Shown one piece after another: positions 1 through 11,999 of a stretch of DNA of 64,000 nt (its first letter is position 1; the number at the start of each line of letters is the position of its first letter). The translations under genes were made by a program, and so were the position numbers. This DNA comes from Diphasiastrum complanatum (taxonomy: Eukaryota > Streptophyta > Lycopodiopsida > Lycopodiales > Lycopodiaceae), in contig CM055109.1 of assembly GCA_029204225.1 (NCBI GenBank), positions 6,545,982 through 6,609,981 of the forward strand, in the 5' to 3' direction. The notes below the pieces were generated by a model. That model did no database searches, had not been told where the DNA came from, and worked only from the letters and a program-made list of their open reading frames with translations.

Positions 1-118
1 CCAATCAGCACATATGCAAAATTTAGCTAAAAAACAATTGTGCCCTAGGTAATGGTGGTCCCAAACTCAATCTACACATTGATTTATGTAGTATTTGAGA
101 TGACACACATTATGAGCT

Positions 119-1646
119 TCAAATTTTCACCAAAAAGTAATTGAGACTATGCCTATTCTAGAGGCAGAGACTATACAACCTGCAATAATTTACTCTCAAA
201 GAGTTCAATAATGTAAATCTCTTCTTAGACTGATTGTGCCCACTGCCTTATCTGCCTATTCTTTTATCTCTTTGCATGCAGCATGATCACACATTTTTCT
301 GAGATTGTCTAACTTCCATGGAATAGAAAATGTAGATAGATTCCTTTGGTCTCACATGTGCTTGGAAGAATCCTTACCATTGAGGCACTACCTGCAATTG
401 TGAATAAAGGGCATGTCGTACAATAAGAGCTGATGTACTATTTCGAGACTGGCGTGGCTTGCTGCAGTGAAAGGAATCAGCATTTTCTATCTTCTGTTCT
501 TTTTCTTGTCTTGTTCGAATCAACTAGCTCCCTTGCTTCCGTGTGAAAAAGGTGCTCTTTTGCAGCATGTGGCCACTGTTCCGAAGGAATAGCGCTTGAG
601 ATGTCATCCTTGCTCTTTCGTGGAATATCATGGATAATGGTATTCGCAGCTTTGGGATTGTGGGTATGCATTGTATTGGGAAATGTTTATGGGTTTTGGT
701 CGGGAAAATGCCTAAAGTTGTGGATTCCCACGATCCGCATTCAGAGCTAACACTACTCCGTGGAATATTTGTGTACATTGACACAGCTAGCTGCAAAGAT
801 ATACTAGATAGTTGAGCTGTTCCTTAGCAGCAGCAACGTCAGCACCACCACCTCCGATGCATATTTCAGCTTGGATAAGTACGTACGTTGTTCCCAGCAC
901 CACCAGCTCTGATTTTCAATCTTGTGCGTTTGGGTGCTCGCTCTCTCTCTCTCTTTCTCTCTCATATGAAGGAAAATGCGATCGGTAATCGTATGAAAGA
1001 CAGATGAGTAGCTCAGTCTCATTATGGATTGTGAGCCTTAACACTACGTCAGGCTGAAATATTTGCCAGCTAAATTAGTGCAACAATACAGTGCACATAT
1101 CTGTAACTGGCAGTGAAATCTGCTTGCAGACTTATGTGTACTGTTCAGGAAGCAGGTATGATTCTTGTGCTTACCATGCATAGAAGACTTCAGATGCATC
1201 AGTTTGGATTGCCACTCAGCGTTTTTTAAGCTAAATTTGTTATTTTTAACGTATTTAATGGGATGTTCAAGATTGAGTGCATTAGCTTCTTCTCCGACTT
1301 TGTGAATGGGTCTGATCTGAAAATCTCTAGGCTGGCTCTAGATATATTTCATGCACGTGTTGAATTAGCCACAAGCCATAGCACGAGAGAGAGAGATGGA
1401 AAAAACGTGTTTCTCACGTTTTGCTTGGACCAGGTTGCCCTTAGGATTCCGCAAACCATCCTAGGTCAAAGCAAGTTAGAAAATGCTCATGTAAAATAAA
1501 AAAGGATTTCTCGGAGGGTTTGGGATCACGACACTACCTCCTGTTAACAGTTCACGTGCCCATGTTGGGATCATGACACTACCTGTAGGTATATATTTGC
1601 CAGCAATGGTGCTGATGGTGGAGATGTTTCAAACAGGGATCGTGAG
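119..1646 (+). repeat. Repeat A, copy 1
   Basis: About 1.5 kb, closely similar to 42270-43665 (plus) and 25886-27275 (minus), and more distantly to 5605-7320, 53040-54838 and 60934-62600. It lacks about 39 bases present in the 42270 copy near 505-535. Landmarks are a CACTACCTGCA motif at 386, a short CT tract near 940-960, and a 3' end rich in the motif ATCATGACACTACCTG. Short open frames occur in both directions, but they start at non-ATG codons and differ among copies, so I do not call them genes. It lies outside the inverted arms. Positions 1-118 hold nothing I recognise. Confidence 0.8.
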
Positions 1647-1764
1647 TCCAATAATACGAACCTCAGCATGCAATGTGCATATGTGAACATATTTTAATGG
1701 AATTGGCAGAACACTTTTCATATTTGGATCTTCAACTTCTCATGTTGGGCTATTGTTTGTTGAT

Positions 1765-3422
1765 CATCCCAAATTCATATTGTAGCAATCATTCATGCAA
1801 TAAAGACATGGATGCTTTGATGTTGCCCCATGAGAGACATTATACATACATTTTAATGTTTTCAAATCCCCTGCAAACTGCCATTGAATTTGAAAACTTC
1901 CATGGTTTTCAACTGTAAATTTCTCACCCTCCAAATATCTCTTTATAATCTCGCCATAGTTTGTTTTTGAAAATATCCATGATAGTATTTTATGGTCTTC
2001 TTTCAAGACCTCTAGATAAACAAGTAATGCATCACATGTCAATAAAAACTGGCAAGGTATGAATTGTTAATATAGATATCCTAAATGAAAATTGAAATGT
2101 ATACCTGGAACGCTGCCAACCACCATATGTGATTTTCCGATTGAACACTAAACGTTCGATCATCTGTATCTGAAATTTTGTTCATCAAAGTGACACTCAC
2201 ACGTTCCAACTTCTGACCCTTGATGATTTCAGATTCATCCAATTTTATTACAATAATGATCTTTCCATTTACTTGATGTTCGTCTAGTTTATAGAATCGA
2301 ATAATGTATTTTAGAGCATTTTCAATATCAAGGAAAATATTATTGCAATCGTTGTAATTGAGCTCACCATATTCTGATTTGTATAATACAGTTATATGAA
2401 GTGGTTGGCCAACTACTTTGAACAATCCGTCATTATAAAAATTTCTAGCTAATCTTACCCGATATGGACGCGAAAGATTAATTTTTTTCACCATCACTTG
2501 AGAAAAGGCTTCTTTAACTATTCTAAAAAAAGTAGAATAAGCATTTCTGCTACTTCCAGATACATCACATGCACCTTGTATCACATTCGCATCCAAGTAT
2601 GATTGAACCTTAATCAAAACAGTCTCTACAATTTTATTTTTCATTTTTTCAAACCGAGCATTTTCTATCATTTCCTTTCCTGACTTTCTTGGTAAAACAT
2701 GACTTAAAGATGATCCAATGCATGAACGATCTGTTAAATAGTTCTTTGCCACCAAACATGACCTGCAACAAACATATGAAACTCAAATTATGTTTAATTA
2801 ATAAATAATCCATGTTATCAGGTGCAAATCAAACTTAAATGACATATACAAATCAAATAAACAGTTTAGATGACAACATACTTGAATGCTCGGATTCTTT
2901 TTTTCTGATGGCCGCTATGTGTAGATAGGTCATCAATATTCTTCATCAGTACTCTCTTTCTTTTTTCCTCTTCATCATTGCCTTATTGATAACTTCTAGA
3001 TCAACAACAGATTTTAAACTCTCGGATCGCATTTTTTCATGGATCTTAACATTTCTTGGTTTGATCCTCGAAGAGTAGTGACAGTAGCATTCAACTCTGA
3101 CATAGCATTCTTGAGTGCACTGTTTTCAGCACTAGTGTGTTGCACATAATGAAGCAATTGTTGATTTGCACATTGCAATTGTTGATTAGCAAACTGTAAT
3201 TGTTGATTCAGAAAAAGATATGCTATGCATTCCAATATCTCGCAACCTTTGACAATATCCAAGTAATCCCCTATTTCCTTCACATACATATCTAAGAAGA
3301 TGAGTTACGGACTTAAAATTTGGGCACAAATTGGTAGTTGGATCATTAGGATAAATTGATCCATCCACCTACACATCTATATTCATATGATTATTTATTG
3401 CCATTGTTAAAGCTACAATCAT
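1765..3422 (-). pseudogene. Gene X (uncharacterised, transposase-like), left copy, broken
   Basis: Not a named gene that I recognise. Exon 1 (about 2882-3422) encodes a short N-terminal region, then a Gln/Asn-rich heptad stretch of repeated NQQLQ that suggests a coiled coil. An intron (2763-2881, GT-AG) and a 56-nt intron (2049-2104, GTATAC...CAG) separate exon 2, about 220 codons, from exon 3. Exon 3 has the motif FAGDLKTLKCM followed by GATSKHPCLYC, an Asp plus CxxC pattern. From memory this resembles an unnamed, widespread eukaryotic family that may be a DDE-type transposase derivative; that is inference. Breaks: a stop near the start where the right copy reads SWVD, a +1 frameshift after GMHSI, and a frame change shared with the right copy after QEML. 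Homology to the right copy ends at 1835, but the frame runs on to 1765. Confidence 0.7.
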
Positions 3423-3599
3423 GTAAATGAATCTACCTATAGTAAATCAATATGAATAGATCTAGCATTCCTTACTTTTTTAATGTCTATGTTGCATTGA
3501 AAAATCGTCCCACCTCATATTTCACTATAAGCATACAATGATTTCAAAAGTTTTGCCTCTCCCGCTTCGCACACCAAGATATTCAGTCTTAAAGCTCTA

Positions 3600-5160
3600 G
3601 TCCCGAATTTGGGAACAAGCATGAAGAGAAGTTATTACATCTCATGCTAGACAACAAATGCTTGTTTGTAGGATATCCGGAAGGAATTAAAGGATATAAG
3701 CTTTTTGATCCTGTTACAAAAAAATTCATCAATGCAAGGGATGTCGTGTTTGATGAAGATCCCACAGTGGTGGTAAAACCCACCTCCAATTCTGGTTCAT
3801 ATCATGGGCTCAAGGGGGGTCTGGTGTTTCCTATAGAGGTCATTAGCATTTCGAGCTCCAATACATCCCAAGACAACGTATCTTCGGAGGATCATGCCCA
3901 TGATGAGAGCATTGATGGTCAGATATCCACAGGGGAAGAATTTTTTGATGCAGAAGAGAATGAAGAACCTGATACAGTGAGGCAACCAAGGCTCAAGATC
4001 AAGTTCAATCGGGAGAGACCAGAGACAATTGCTGAGACAAGGCCAAATAGGGCAAAGAGAGCTCCACAAAGATTCGATGAGATGATATTCATGAGTCAAG
4101 AATCGGATGAAGAGCCAGGATCTTACTGGGAAGCCCGAGAGAGGGGAGACTGAAATGAGTGGCTCCATGCAATGACAGAAGAAATGGAGTCGATTAAGAA
4201 GAATGATGCGTGGAATTTGATACACCTACCAGAAGAGAGGAGAGCCATTGGCTGTAGGTGGATTTATAAATTAAAATATGATGCAGAGGGCAATGTTGAG
4301 AGATATAAGGCACGAATATTAGCCAAAGGATGCTCGCAAACAGAAGGCATGGACTTTGATGAAACATTTGCCCTAGTCGCTAGAATCCGATCGATTAGGA
4401 TAATCCTTGCACGGGCAGCTAGCTGCCAATGACATGGAGATTCATCAGCTTGATGTCAAAACTGCATTCCTGAATGGGACACTAAGTGAGGACGTGTATA
4501 TGAAACAACCAGACGGATTTGAAGAAGGGTCGGGCATGGTCTGCAAGCTCAACAAAGCCCTGTATGGATTAAAGCAATAATCCAGAGTCTGGTATGAACG
4601 AATTGAAATATACCTTCGTGAATGAAATTTCAAAAAATGAAACTCAGATCAGAGCATATTTGTCAGGAGATCTCATTTGGAAATCACTGTCATAGCACTT
4701 TATGTGGATGATGTAATTCTGATTGGCGACAACATTTCAAGGCTGGAGTCCTGTAAGGCGGGATTGAAGACTGAGTTTGAAATCAAGGATATGGGGCAAC
4801 TGCATTATTGCCTAGGAATTCAAGTTGAAAGAGACAAAATCAGAAAATCTATCCACCTAAGGTAGGAAAGGTACATCATTAATATGCTCAAGAAATTTGG
4901 GATGGAAAATTGCAATCCCATTGGAACTCCACAAGAACAGGGAATAAGATTGAGCAAAGAGATGTCACCACAAACTGAGTCTGATAGAGCTGAAATGAAC
5001 CGATATCCATATAGAAGCCTAGTGGGATCGTTGATGTACGCTATGGTATGCACTAGGCCAGATATAGCCACGACAATTGGATCACTCAGCATGTATCTGG
5101 AAGACCCAGACATCGATCAAGGAATGCCATGAGAATGAAGAGCCTCATTAGAGAAGACGG
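3600..5160 (+). pseudogene. Copia-1 retrotransposon polyprotein remnant, left copy
   Basis: The frame begins in the integrase C-terminal region (VGYPEGIKGYKLFDP), runs through a linker and then reverse transcriptase: GCRWIYKLKYDAEG at about 4250, DVKTAFLNG at about 4455, YVDDVILIGD at about 4703 with the catalytic YVDD, and LVGSLMYAM at about 5022. RNase H is missing; the frame jumps to the extreme C-terminus at GGAATGCCA. Stops after LYGLKQ and elsewhere are shared with the right copy. A 4-base AGCT duplication near 4418-4424 is private to this copy. Relative to the right copy, about 760 bp including the integrase core is deleted near 3640. Confidence 0.9.
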
Positions 5161-5179
5161 ATAGCATTGAGATGGGGAT

Positions 5180-5589
5180 TGTTGGTGGCCGTGTCACATC
5201 ATACCAACGGTCATTGCTAATTGTCTTCAGTCACATGGCTCATCACGAATGTATCTCTCATGTATCTAGAATACATAGGATTAGCCAAAGTTTTCTTGGC
5301 ATGCTTGATGCCACATTAGATACGTGTGAATACATAGGTTTGAATACGATGGATATCATACTAGATAGATGTGAATACGATAGTCATCATATTGCACATT
5401 ATATAGAATCTTGGCATGACACTAGCATGCTGATATATGTACATGCTTCGTGAGGCTATGATCACGCTTTTGGTAATCAAGATATCACTTTTGTATGTGT
5501 GTGTGATTTTGCTTTATGATTGATCAATTGAGTGTTCGTAGATTCTGCCTTTTATGCTGTCATCTTCCTCGTTGTGATTCATTCTAACA
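5180..5589 (+). repeat. Copia-1 3' LTR, left copy
   Basis: A 410-bp LTR beginning TGTTGG and ending CTAACA, directly after the purine-rich GAGATGGGGA at the end of the copia-1 coding trace. The ends form the short inverted repeat usual for copia LTRs. The mirror copy is at 54851-55260 and a shorter relative is at 60555-60918. An internal stretch of repeated GTGTGAATAC units makes this LTR and its mirror longer than the third copy. No 5' LTR for this element is visible. Confidence 0.85.
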
Positions 5590-5604
5590 CTCTTCATACC
5601 TAGT

Positions 5605-7600
5605 ACAAATTTCACAAGAATTGAGACTATGCCTATTATAGAGGCATGTACTATACAACCTGCAATAATTTACTCACAAAGAGATCAATAATTCAAATCT
5701 GTTTTAGACTTATTGTGCCTTATCTGCCTATTCTGTTCCCCTTTGCATGCAGGGTGATCACACAGGTTTCTGAGATTTTCTAACTTCCATGGAATAGTAC
5801 ATGCAGATAGATTCCTTTCGTCTCACATTTGCATAATGAAACAAGCATAACCATTGGCGCACTACCTGCAATTGCGTCAAAAGGTCATGTGATATAATAA
5901 GAGCTGATGTACTGATCTTTCGAGACTGACGTGGCTTGCTGCAGTGAAAGGGATCAGCATTTTTTATCTTGTTCTGTTTTATTTCTTATCTGGCTCGATC
6001 AACAATTTCTACGTCAGCGCCCAGACGCTGTCTTCTATGTTTTGCCAGCTCCCAAAGCTCCCTCGCTTCCGTGTGAAAAAAGTGCTCTCTTGCAGCATGT
6101 GGTCACTCTTTGGAAGGACTAGCGATTGAGATGTCATACTTGCTCTTTCCTAGAATATCATGGATAATGGTCTTTGCAGCTTTGGGATTGTGCGTATGCG
6201 TTGTCTTGGGAAATGTTTATGGATTTGGTCGGGAAAATGGTAACAAGTTGATCATGACTGACGGATTCCCGCAGTCCGCATGCAGACCGAACACTATTTC
6301 GTGGAATATTTGTGTAGATTGTACACAGCCAGCTGCTAGAAACTGGCATTCGCCGGGCTTGGATAAAGATATATAATTATACTTGAGCTGTCCCTTAGCA
6401 GCAGCCAGGTCAGCACCACCGCCTCCGGGGCTTACTGCAGTCTGGATGAGTATGTACATAGTTGAGCTGTTCCGAGCACTACCAGCTCTGATGCTTAATC
6501 TTGTGTGTTTGGGTCCTATCTCTCTCTCTCTCTTAAATGAGGGAAATGCTATATGCGATCGTATGAGAGAGTGCAGATGAGTAGCTCAGTCTCATTTTGG
6601 ATTCTGACCCTTAACACCACATCAGGCTGAAATTTTTGCCAGCTAAAGTGCAACAATCTTAAGAGCTTCACGAATAGTGCACATATTTTTAACTGTCGGT
6701 GAACTCTGCTTGCAAAATTACTATGTGTACTGTTCAGGAAGCCGGTATAATTCACGTGCTTACAATTGAAGACTTTAGCTGCGTCAGTTCGGATTGCCAC
6801 TCAAAAATGTTTGGAGCTAAGTTTGTTATCTGAGTGTTTTTCATGGGATGGTTCAGATTGAGTGCATAAGGTTTTTCTCCGAATTTGTTCATGGGTACTG
6901 TGATCGTGAACACGCTTGGCATTTGCAAGATGCAATGCATGTAAAAGGCTAAGCAAACTCAAAATCTGTAATTGTCTTAGATTTGAAAGGTAATTTAAAA
7001 AGTCAAATGTCATGCTATTTTAAAATTTTTGAAAATTTATTGTAAATTAAAACATGGATATATGTTCATAAGTGGTTCAAAGGTTCATACCTATTTTATT
7101 TGAAAGGTCTTGAAGTCTCTACATTGGTTCGCTCGTTGGCTCAGTCTTTTAGATATATCTCATGCAACTAATGAATCAGTCACAAGACAAAGGATAGAAT
7201 GCATGAGAGAGAGAGAGAGAGAGAGAGAGAAAACATGTTTCTCACGTTTTAATTGGACTACGCTGCCCTCGGGATTCCGCACACCATCCTGGTTTTAAAT
7301 TATGGTATTCTTGTGCATAAATGGTTGTTGTGAAGGCCTTGGTTGGGTTGATAGTCTCTGTTGGGCTGACTGTGTGTATCAAGATAAGTTAACAATAATA
7401 AAGTAACAACCTACTGATTTTTTCACAGTGTGTTTTGGTGAAACCTTAAAAGGCACAATAGTACACCTGAATTTATTATGCCAAGAATTGGAGTAATAAA
7501 TGTGTAATGTACTATTATTATTTTTAGACACTCATAAAAGCACATTACACTTTGTAATTTACTCGTACTATTTTTAGAAAGGCTTATCATGCACTCATCA
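5605..7600 (+). repeat. Repeat A, copy 2
   Basis: Starts just after the copia-1 LTR and matches 53040-54838 (minus) and 60934-62850 (plus) closely, and the 119, 25886 and 42270 copies more distantly. The CACTACC motif is at 5860. A (GA)n tract lies near 7206-7230. The 3' part (about 7290-7600) is related to 44655-44830, downstream of the 42270 copy, so the ancestral repeat was longer and included the GTTGCCTCA-rich tract absent here. No gene is called: the open frames use non-ATG starts. Confidence 0.8.
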
Positions 7601-7689
7601 TTAAATTAGAATCTGAATGGTCTGGGTGAAAGGCCACTTGTAATTGATCGATGTCACCATAAACATCGACTCATAATTAATATCTATGT

Positions 7690-8830
7690 TACAATTGCTT
7701 GGATATACACAAATACAATTTTTGTGTTTAAAATGAATTGATTGACTACTTGAACACATATATATGTACACATATATATGTACCTGTTCACATTGTTCAA
7801 GAAAGACAAATGCATCACATTGATATGTCCAAAGCTTGGTGGAGTCAACCGCAAAATAACCACTCTCATGTTTCCTCAGAGTCGCATTAGGACCGTTGTA
7901 ACTTTAAACCATTTTACATGAAATATGAAAAAGCTGATTTGCCTAATCCAATTTCCAAAATGTCATTGATTGTCCCATAATAATCAAGTTGAGAAGAGGG
8001 TAGATTGGTGTCAGCCGTGCTTGCTCAACTCTCTTGAGTAAGATTTGCTATGACTCCACAATCATATGTATTTCTATTTTTATCAATGCGCTCATACGAA
8101 AATGTCACCCATGCTTCCTCAATGCATTGTATTTCTTGTATTGCACGAGAAAGAACAAAACAATTTAGTGAAATTAAAAAATCTTGATTCATGACATCAT
8201 TACCCAAGCTATATTGACTACATCGATATCAATCAAATACATAAAACTAGTTAAACATGTGAAAGATTTATAGAGCTTACATGAAAATCGCACCCCGTTG
8301 CAAATTCCCGCTCTCTTTTTGTTACATCCTTGTTCTTTGCTATGACTTGTCTAAGGGCATCATGTAGTCAACCGAGCATCATATCCTTGGGTAGAAGAGC
8401 AAGGTCATGCAGGTATGGTTGTCTTCTATGCCCTCTCTTGAATGTGGCTCGAGCAGTTATTCTATGAGCTTTTGCCTCTTCATATCTCAAAATCCACTTT
8501 TGCAATTTTGAACTATTAAAAATGCAAAACTCATTCGCCTTCTCCTTGAAGGATTCAATCATTTTCTTAATCACTCATTTTTCTTGAGGTGCCTCTCCAA
8601 CAACACGTTCACCATACTTATTATCCCAAAGACGAGGAATCAAATGATCGCTATGAGCAAGGAACTCTGTGATATAAACCATGGATCCTTGCACTATCCA
8701 CTCTTCTACCGTGCTACCCTCAGGCCTTCCTCTTTGTCTTACAAAGCCTTTCAATGTTTTCATAAATTGTTCCAAAGAAAACATCCATTGGCTATGGACA
8801 ATGCTTGTATTGATAATATCGCTCAATGAT
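7690..8830 (-). pseudogene. CACTA (En/Spm) transposase fragment, left copy
   Basis: Reading right to left, 8826-8575 encodes a DUF4218-like segment: HSQWMFSLEQFMKTLKGFVR, then RGRPEGSTVEEWIVQ, matching the family pattern of a YRWMYPFER-like stretch and ARPEGSIAEGY. A stop follows GEAPQEK, then 8574-8368 continues in frame. Further on, 7990-7790 encodes a DUF4216-like segment with DYYGTINDILEIGF and CDAFVFLEQCEQV. Frames are broken by stops and probable introns. In this family these regions sit C-terminal to the catalytic domain, which is not seen here. The mirror copy is at 51531-52600 and a third at 62985-64000. Confidence 0.8.
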
Positions 8831-9404
8831 AGAATGACATAATCACAATACTAATAGTCTAGGATTGGCTATGAATAGCCAAATGACGATAGTAGATGAA
8901 GTACCTACAACGTCCACCTCATCTACCAAATGCACAATGAGATGCATTTGACGATAAGAATCAATGTGGAAAATGTTGGATTATTCTACTATCGGGATCG
9001 ATTCATTCTAGAAATCGATCTTCAATCTACATCCATTCATTTATTCAGTTCTATAGTTTTATTCGTGTTTCTACACAGTCTGCAAAAATACTTGGGAATC
9101 TCTAAACAGATTCCCAAGTATCTTGGGCTTCGACAATGACAATGAACTATCGAAGAAGTCGAAGGATGACAATTACTACTTCCATTTGATATGAAACTAA
9201 CGACCAGCCCTAACTTCTTTGCAAGTAGATTTTTTGGAAGCCTAACTGCGTGGATGACAATGCAGTATGACTAACTGCCAATTGTGACCTATGACCTTAT
9301 TAGTTGTACTTATTGGATAAGCTTAAAATGCTTTAGTTAAAATAGCTGATCACTAGAGAAGAAACATGAGACATCTATTTATACTTAGAAGACTTGCAAA
9401 GCTC
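8831..9404. other. No gene seen; small hairpin inside
   Basis: AT-rich sequence between the CACTA fragment and the copia-2 LTR, mirrored at about 50970-51530. Its one clear feature is a 13-bp perfect inverted repeat at 9088-9121 that the mirror copy lacks. Confidence 0.6.
9088..9121. repeat. Private 13-bp hairpin
   Basis: ATACTTGGGAATC (9088-9100) and its exact reverse complement (9109-9121) flank an 8-base loop. The right arm has only the first half; its sequence there is 14 bases shorter. The second half therefore looks like a snap-back copy of the adjacent sequence. Confidence 0.85.
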
Positions 9405-9898
9405 TGTTAGTGTTTTTTTTTAGTATTGCTATTAGTGCTTGCTTCTTATTAGCAGAAGTGCATCACACAAAGTCATCAGTTGCTTGGAGATAGTTTAGAG
9501 TACTCAGTTGCATCTGCTATTGTTGTTTGCTCTCATCATCTAATTTTGTACATGCTACTTATTGAATCAATCCACCTTATTGCATTCAATATTATGTCAG
9601 AATGTATGCATGCTTCTCTATAGATACTAGTAGTTGATAAATCTCTCATTGTTTAGTTTGATGATGCAATATTCTATACATCACTTCACTTTGTAATTGT
9701 TTGGTTATAAAATCACGTTAGTGCTAATAAGTTAGCTGCTAAAAGATCGAACATGACAATTATCATGATAGCTTTGTTTGATTCATGATAGACATGGTCA
9801 TACATTATCTTGGATCATTAGGTCATTATGTTGCGCTCAATAGGTCTTCTTTCAATTTTGACTTAATTACTATCGAATCCTCTTTTCTTATTCTAACA
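9405..9898 (+). repeat. Copia-2 5' LTR
   Basis: 494 bp, starting TGTTAG and ending CTAACA, followed immediately by a primer-binding site. The middle part (about 9515-9640) is related to repeat B at 24160-24295, so repeat B is probably a diverged LTR of the same family. In the right arm this LTR is cut about 105 bp in, by a deletion reaching the integrase region. Confidence 0.85.
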
Positions 9899-9912
9899 TG
9901 GTATCAAAGCTC
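9899..9912 (+). promoter_or_regulatory. Copia-2 primer-binding site
   Basis: TGGTATCAAAGCTC directly abuts the LTR end. It differs by one base from the usual copia TGGTATCAGAGC, complementary to the 3' end of initiator tRNA-Met, so minus-strand priming by that tRNA is inferred. Confidence 0.85.
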
Positions 9913-10019
9913 TTTTGTTAGAGACTCTTCATAGTATCATAGTCATGCCTATTATCAGAGCACATTTGCTTGTAATCTTTAAAAATGTGGTATCATTTCA
10001 TTCTTTAGTCATTGATTTT

Positions 10020-11945
10020 TTGACAGACTAATTTCCATATGATAATCAAAAGAAAGTAGGTCTCATAACAGACAAGATGAATAGATCCAATTACGATTTG
10101 TAGAAATTTAAGATGAAAACCTTGGATGTTGTCACATGTATCGAGTTGAAGCTTGAAGACAACACGACCAACTCTAAATGGAAATCACAGGATGGTAGAG
10201 CTTTTGCACTTATCATTATTAATATATCAAACACTCAGATTGGCCACGTATCTGAAGCGCAAACTTTGAAAGAAGTATGGGCATCCTGAGCGCACTATAC
10301 GATGTGAGGAACGTGACTTCCAAGTTGCATCTCAATAGGAAATTCTTCAATCTCAAGATGTCAAACGATGATTCACTTCAGAATCACGTTAACCAATTGA
10401 AAAATCTCTTACAGTAGATGGCAGTCGTCAGATCAATCAAGACACAATTACTACATTGCTATCGAACATGCCTTCCACATACATATGAAAACTGGGTGAT
10501 GATCATTTCGACACACTCAGATTTAACTCTCACTAGAGTTATCACTATGTTGCTGTAGGAAGACAATCGAAGAAATCAAGACATCTCTTCAACTTCATCA
10601 TCTCATGCACTATATGTCAATAAAGGTTCAAAATAACAAAAGAAAAAAAACTCTAAGCAGTTCGCATGGAATCATAAACCGACACAACCAACATAGAGTC
10701 ATAAGCAATTATCAAATGTACAGTCAAAGAAGAAGCTATCTTGTAAGTATTGCAAACGCACTAATAATGAGATCCAGGATTGCAGGATATTAAAAACAAA
10801 GAACTCCAACAAGGAACAAGATCAACTAGTGAATGTGGTCACAGTATCGTCTCAATCTCCTACAATCGACATGGAAGAATGAGCGTTTAAGGTGCAAACG
10901 GATAATTTTTGGTTTCTGGATTTTGGAGCTACTCAACATATGACCAATCATCGTTAGTATTTTCACTCCTAAACGTCTTATTGTACAAAAAAATTTGTTC
11001 ATCTTGGTGATGATAGTACACATACTATTGAAGGTGAAGGCACTATAAGATTGAAGTTCCAACATGATCAATTCAAACTACTATCAAATGTCTTGTATGT
11101 ACCTAAACTCTCTACAAACCTATTATCAGAAAGTAAATTACTAATTTAGATCTTAGGGTAGAGTTTGAGTCTAATCAATGTCGAATTATCGATAGGACAA
11201 GTAAGATCCTCGCACTTGGCAAGATGCACGGATACTTATATAGACTGACTCGTTGTTAATTTGACACAAGTCAAGCCTTGAAAACTTCTAGTCTTGTCAA
11301 TAAAGCATTACTTTGGCATTATGGATTAGGACATTGAATCACACATCTGTGTCAAATATGTCCAAACAATCCTTAACACTTGATCTCGACTATCCAACCA
11401 ACAAAGTCCACCTCCCTATATGTCATAATTGCATCATTAGAATACAGATTAGTATTACTTTAAGATCAAGTCATAGTCATGCATCAAAAGATGTTCTAGA
11501 TGTTATTCATTCATATATATGAATGGTCCAATGCAAACTTCGTCGTTGCATAATGCAAAATATTGCATTACCTTCATTGACAAAAATTCTAGAAGAACAT
11601 TTGTTTATGTTATTAAGTAGAAATTGGAGGCTTTCAAAATATTTCGACAATTTAAGGAGTGTGCATAAATGAAAATTGTTAAAAAAATTAAAGCAATGAG
11701 GTCCGACAATAGGAGAGAGTAAATCTTATCGAATTCAAGGAGTATTGCCTTAACAACGGCATTGAGCAACAATTCATTACTCCTATTCACCTCAGTTGAA
11801 TGGACTTGTTGAGTGAAAGAATCGAATCAGCTAAGTGCATGCTTGCTCATGTGACACTTCCGATATTCCTCTGGGTTGAAGTTGTTTCCATTGCAGCTTA
11901 TATCCAGAATAGATTCCCGACTAAAGTCATTCAAGGAGATGGGTA
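10020..11945 (+). pseudogene. Copia-2 gag-protease-integrase remnant, left copy
   Basis: In order: a gag trace at about 10080-10620 (LWKFKM, LKEVWAS); a protease trace with DFGATQHMTNH at about 10920-10950, where the usual DSG reads DFG; a GAG-pre-integrase segment at about 11300 (ALLWHYGLGHLNHTSVS) with a partial zinc-binding pattern (ICHNC); then a decayed integrase to about 11945. Multiple stops and frameshifts are present. RT and RNase H are absent and the trace stops abruptly against the gene Y region. Only the pre-integrase and integrase part survives in the right arm. Confidence 0.85.
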
Positions 11946-11999
11946 CATACGAGATATGATTTGATAATGCTTTGCACTTCAAAACCCTCGTCTGCCCAT

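Noticed and set aside
3797-4225. 142-codon minus-strand frame
   Set aside because: Antisense shadow of the copia-1 linker between integrase and RT; the same shadow occurs at 56188-56643.
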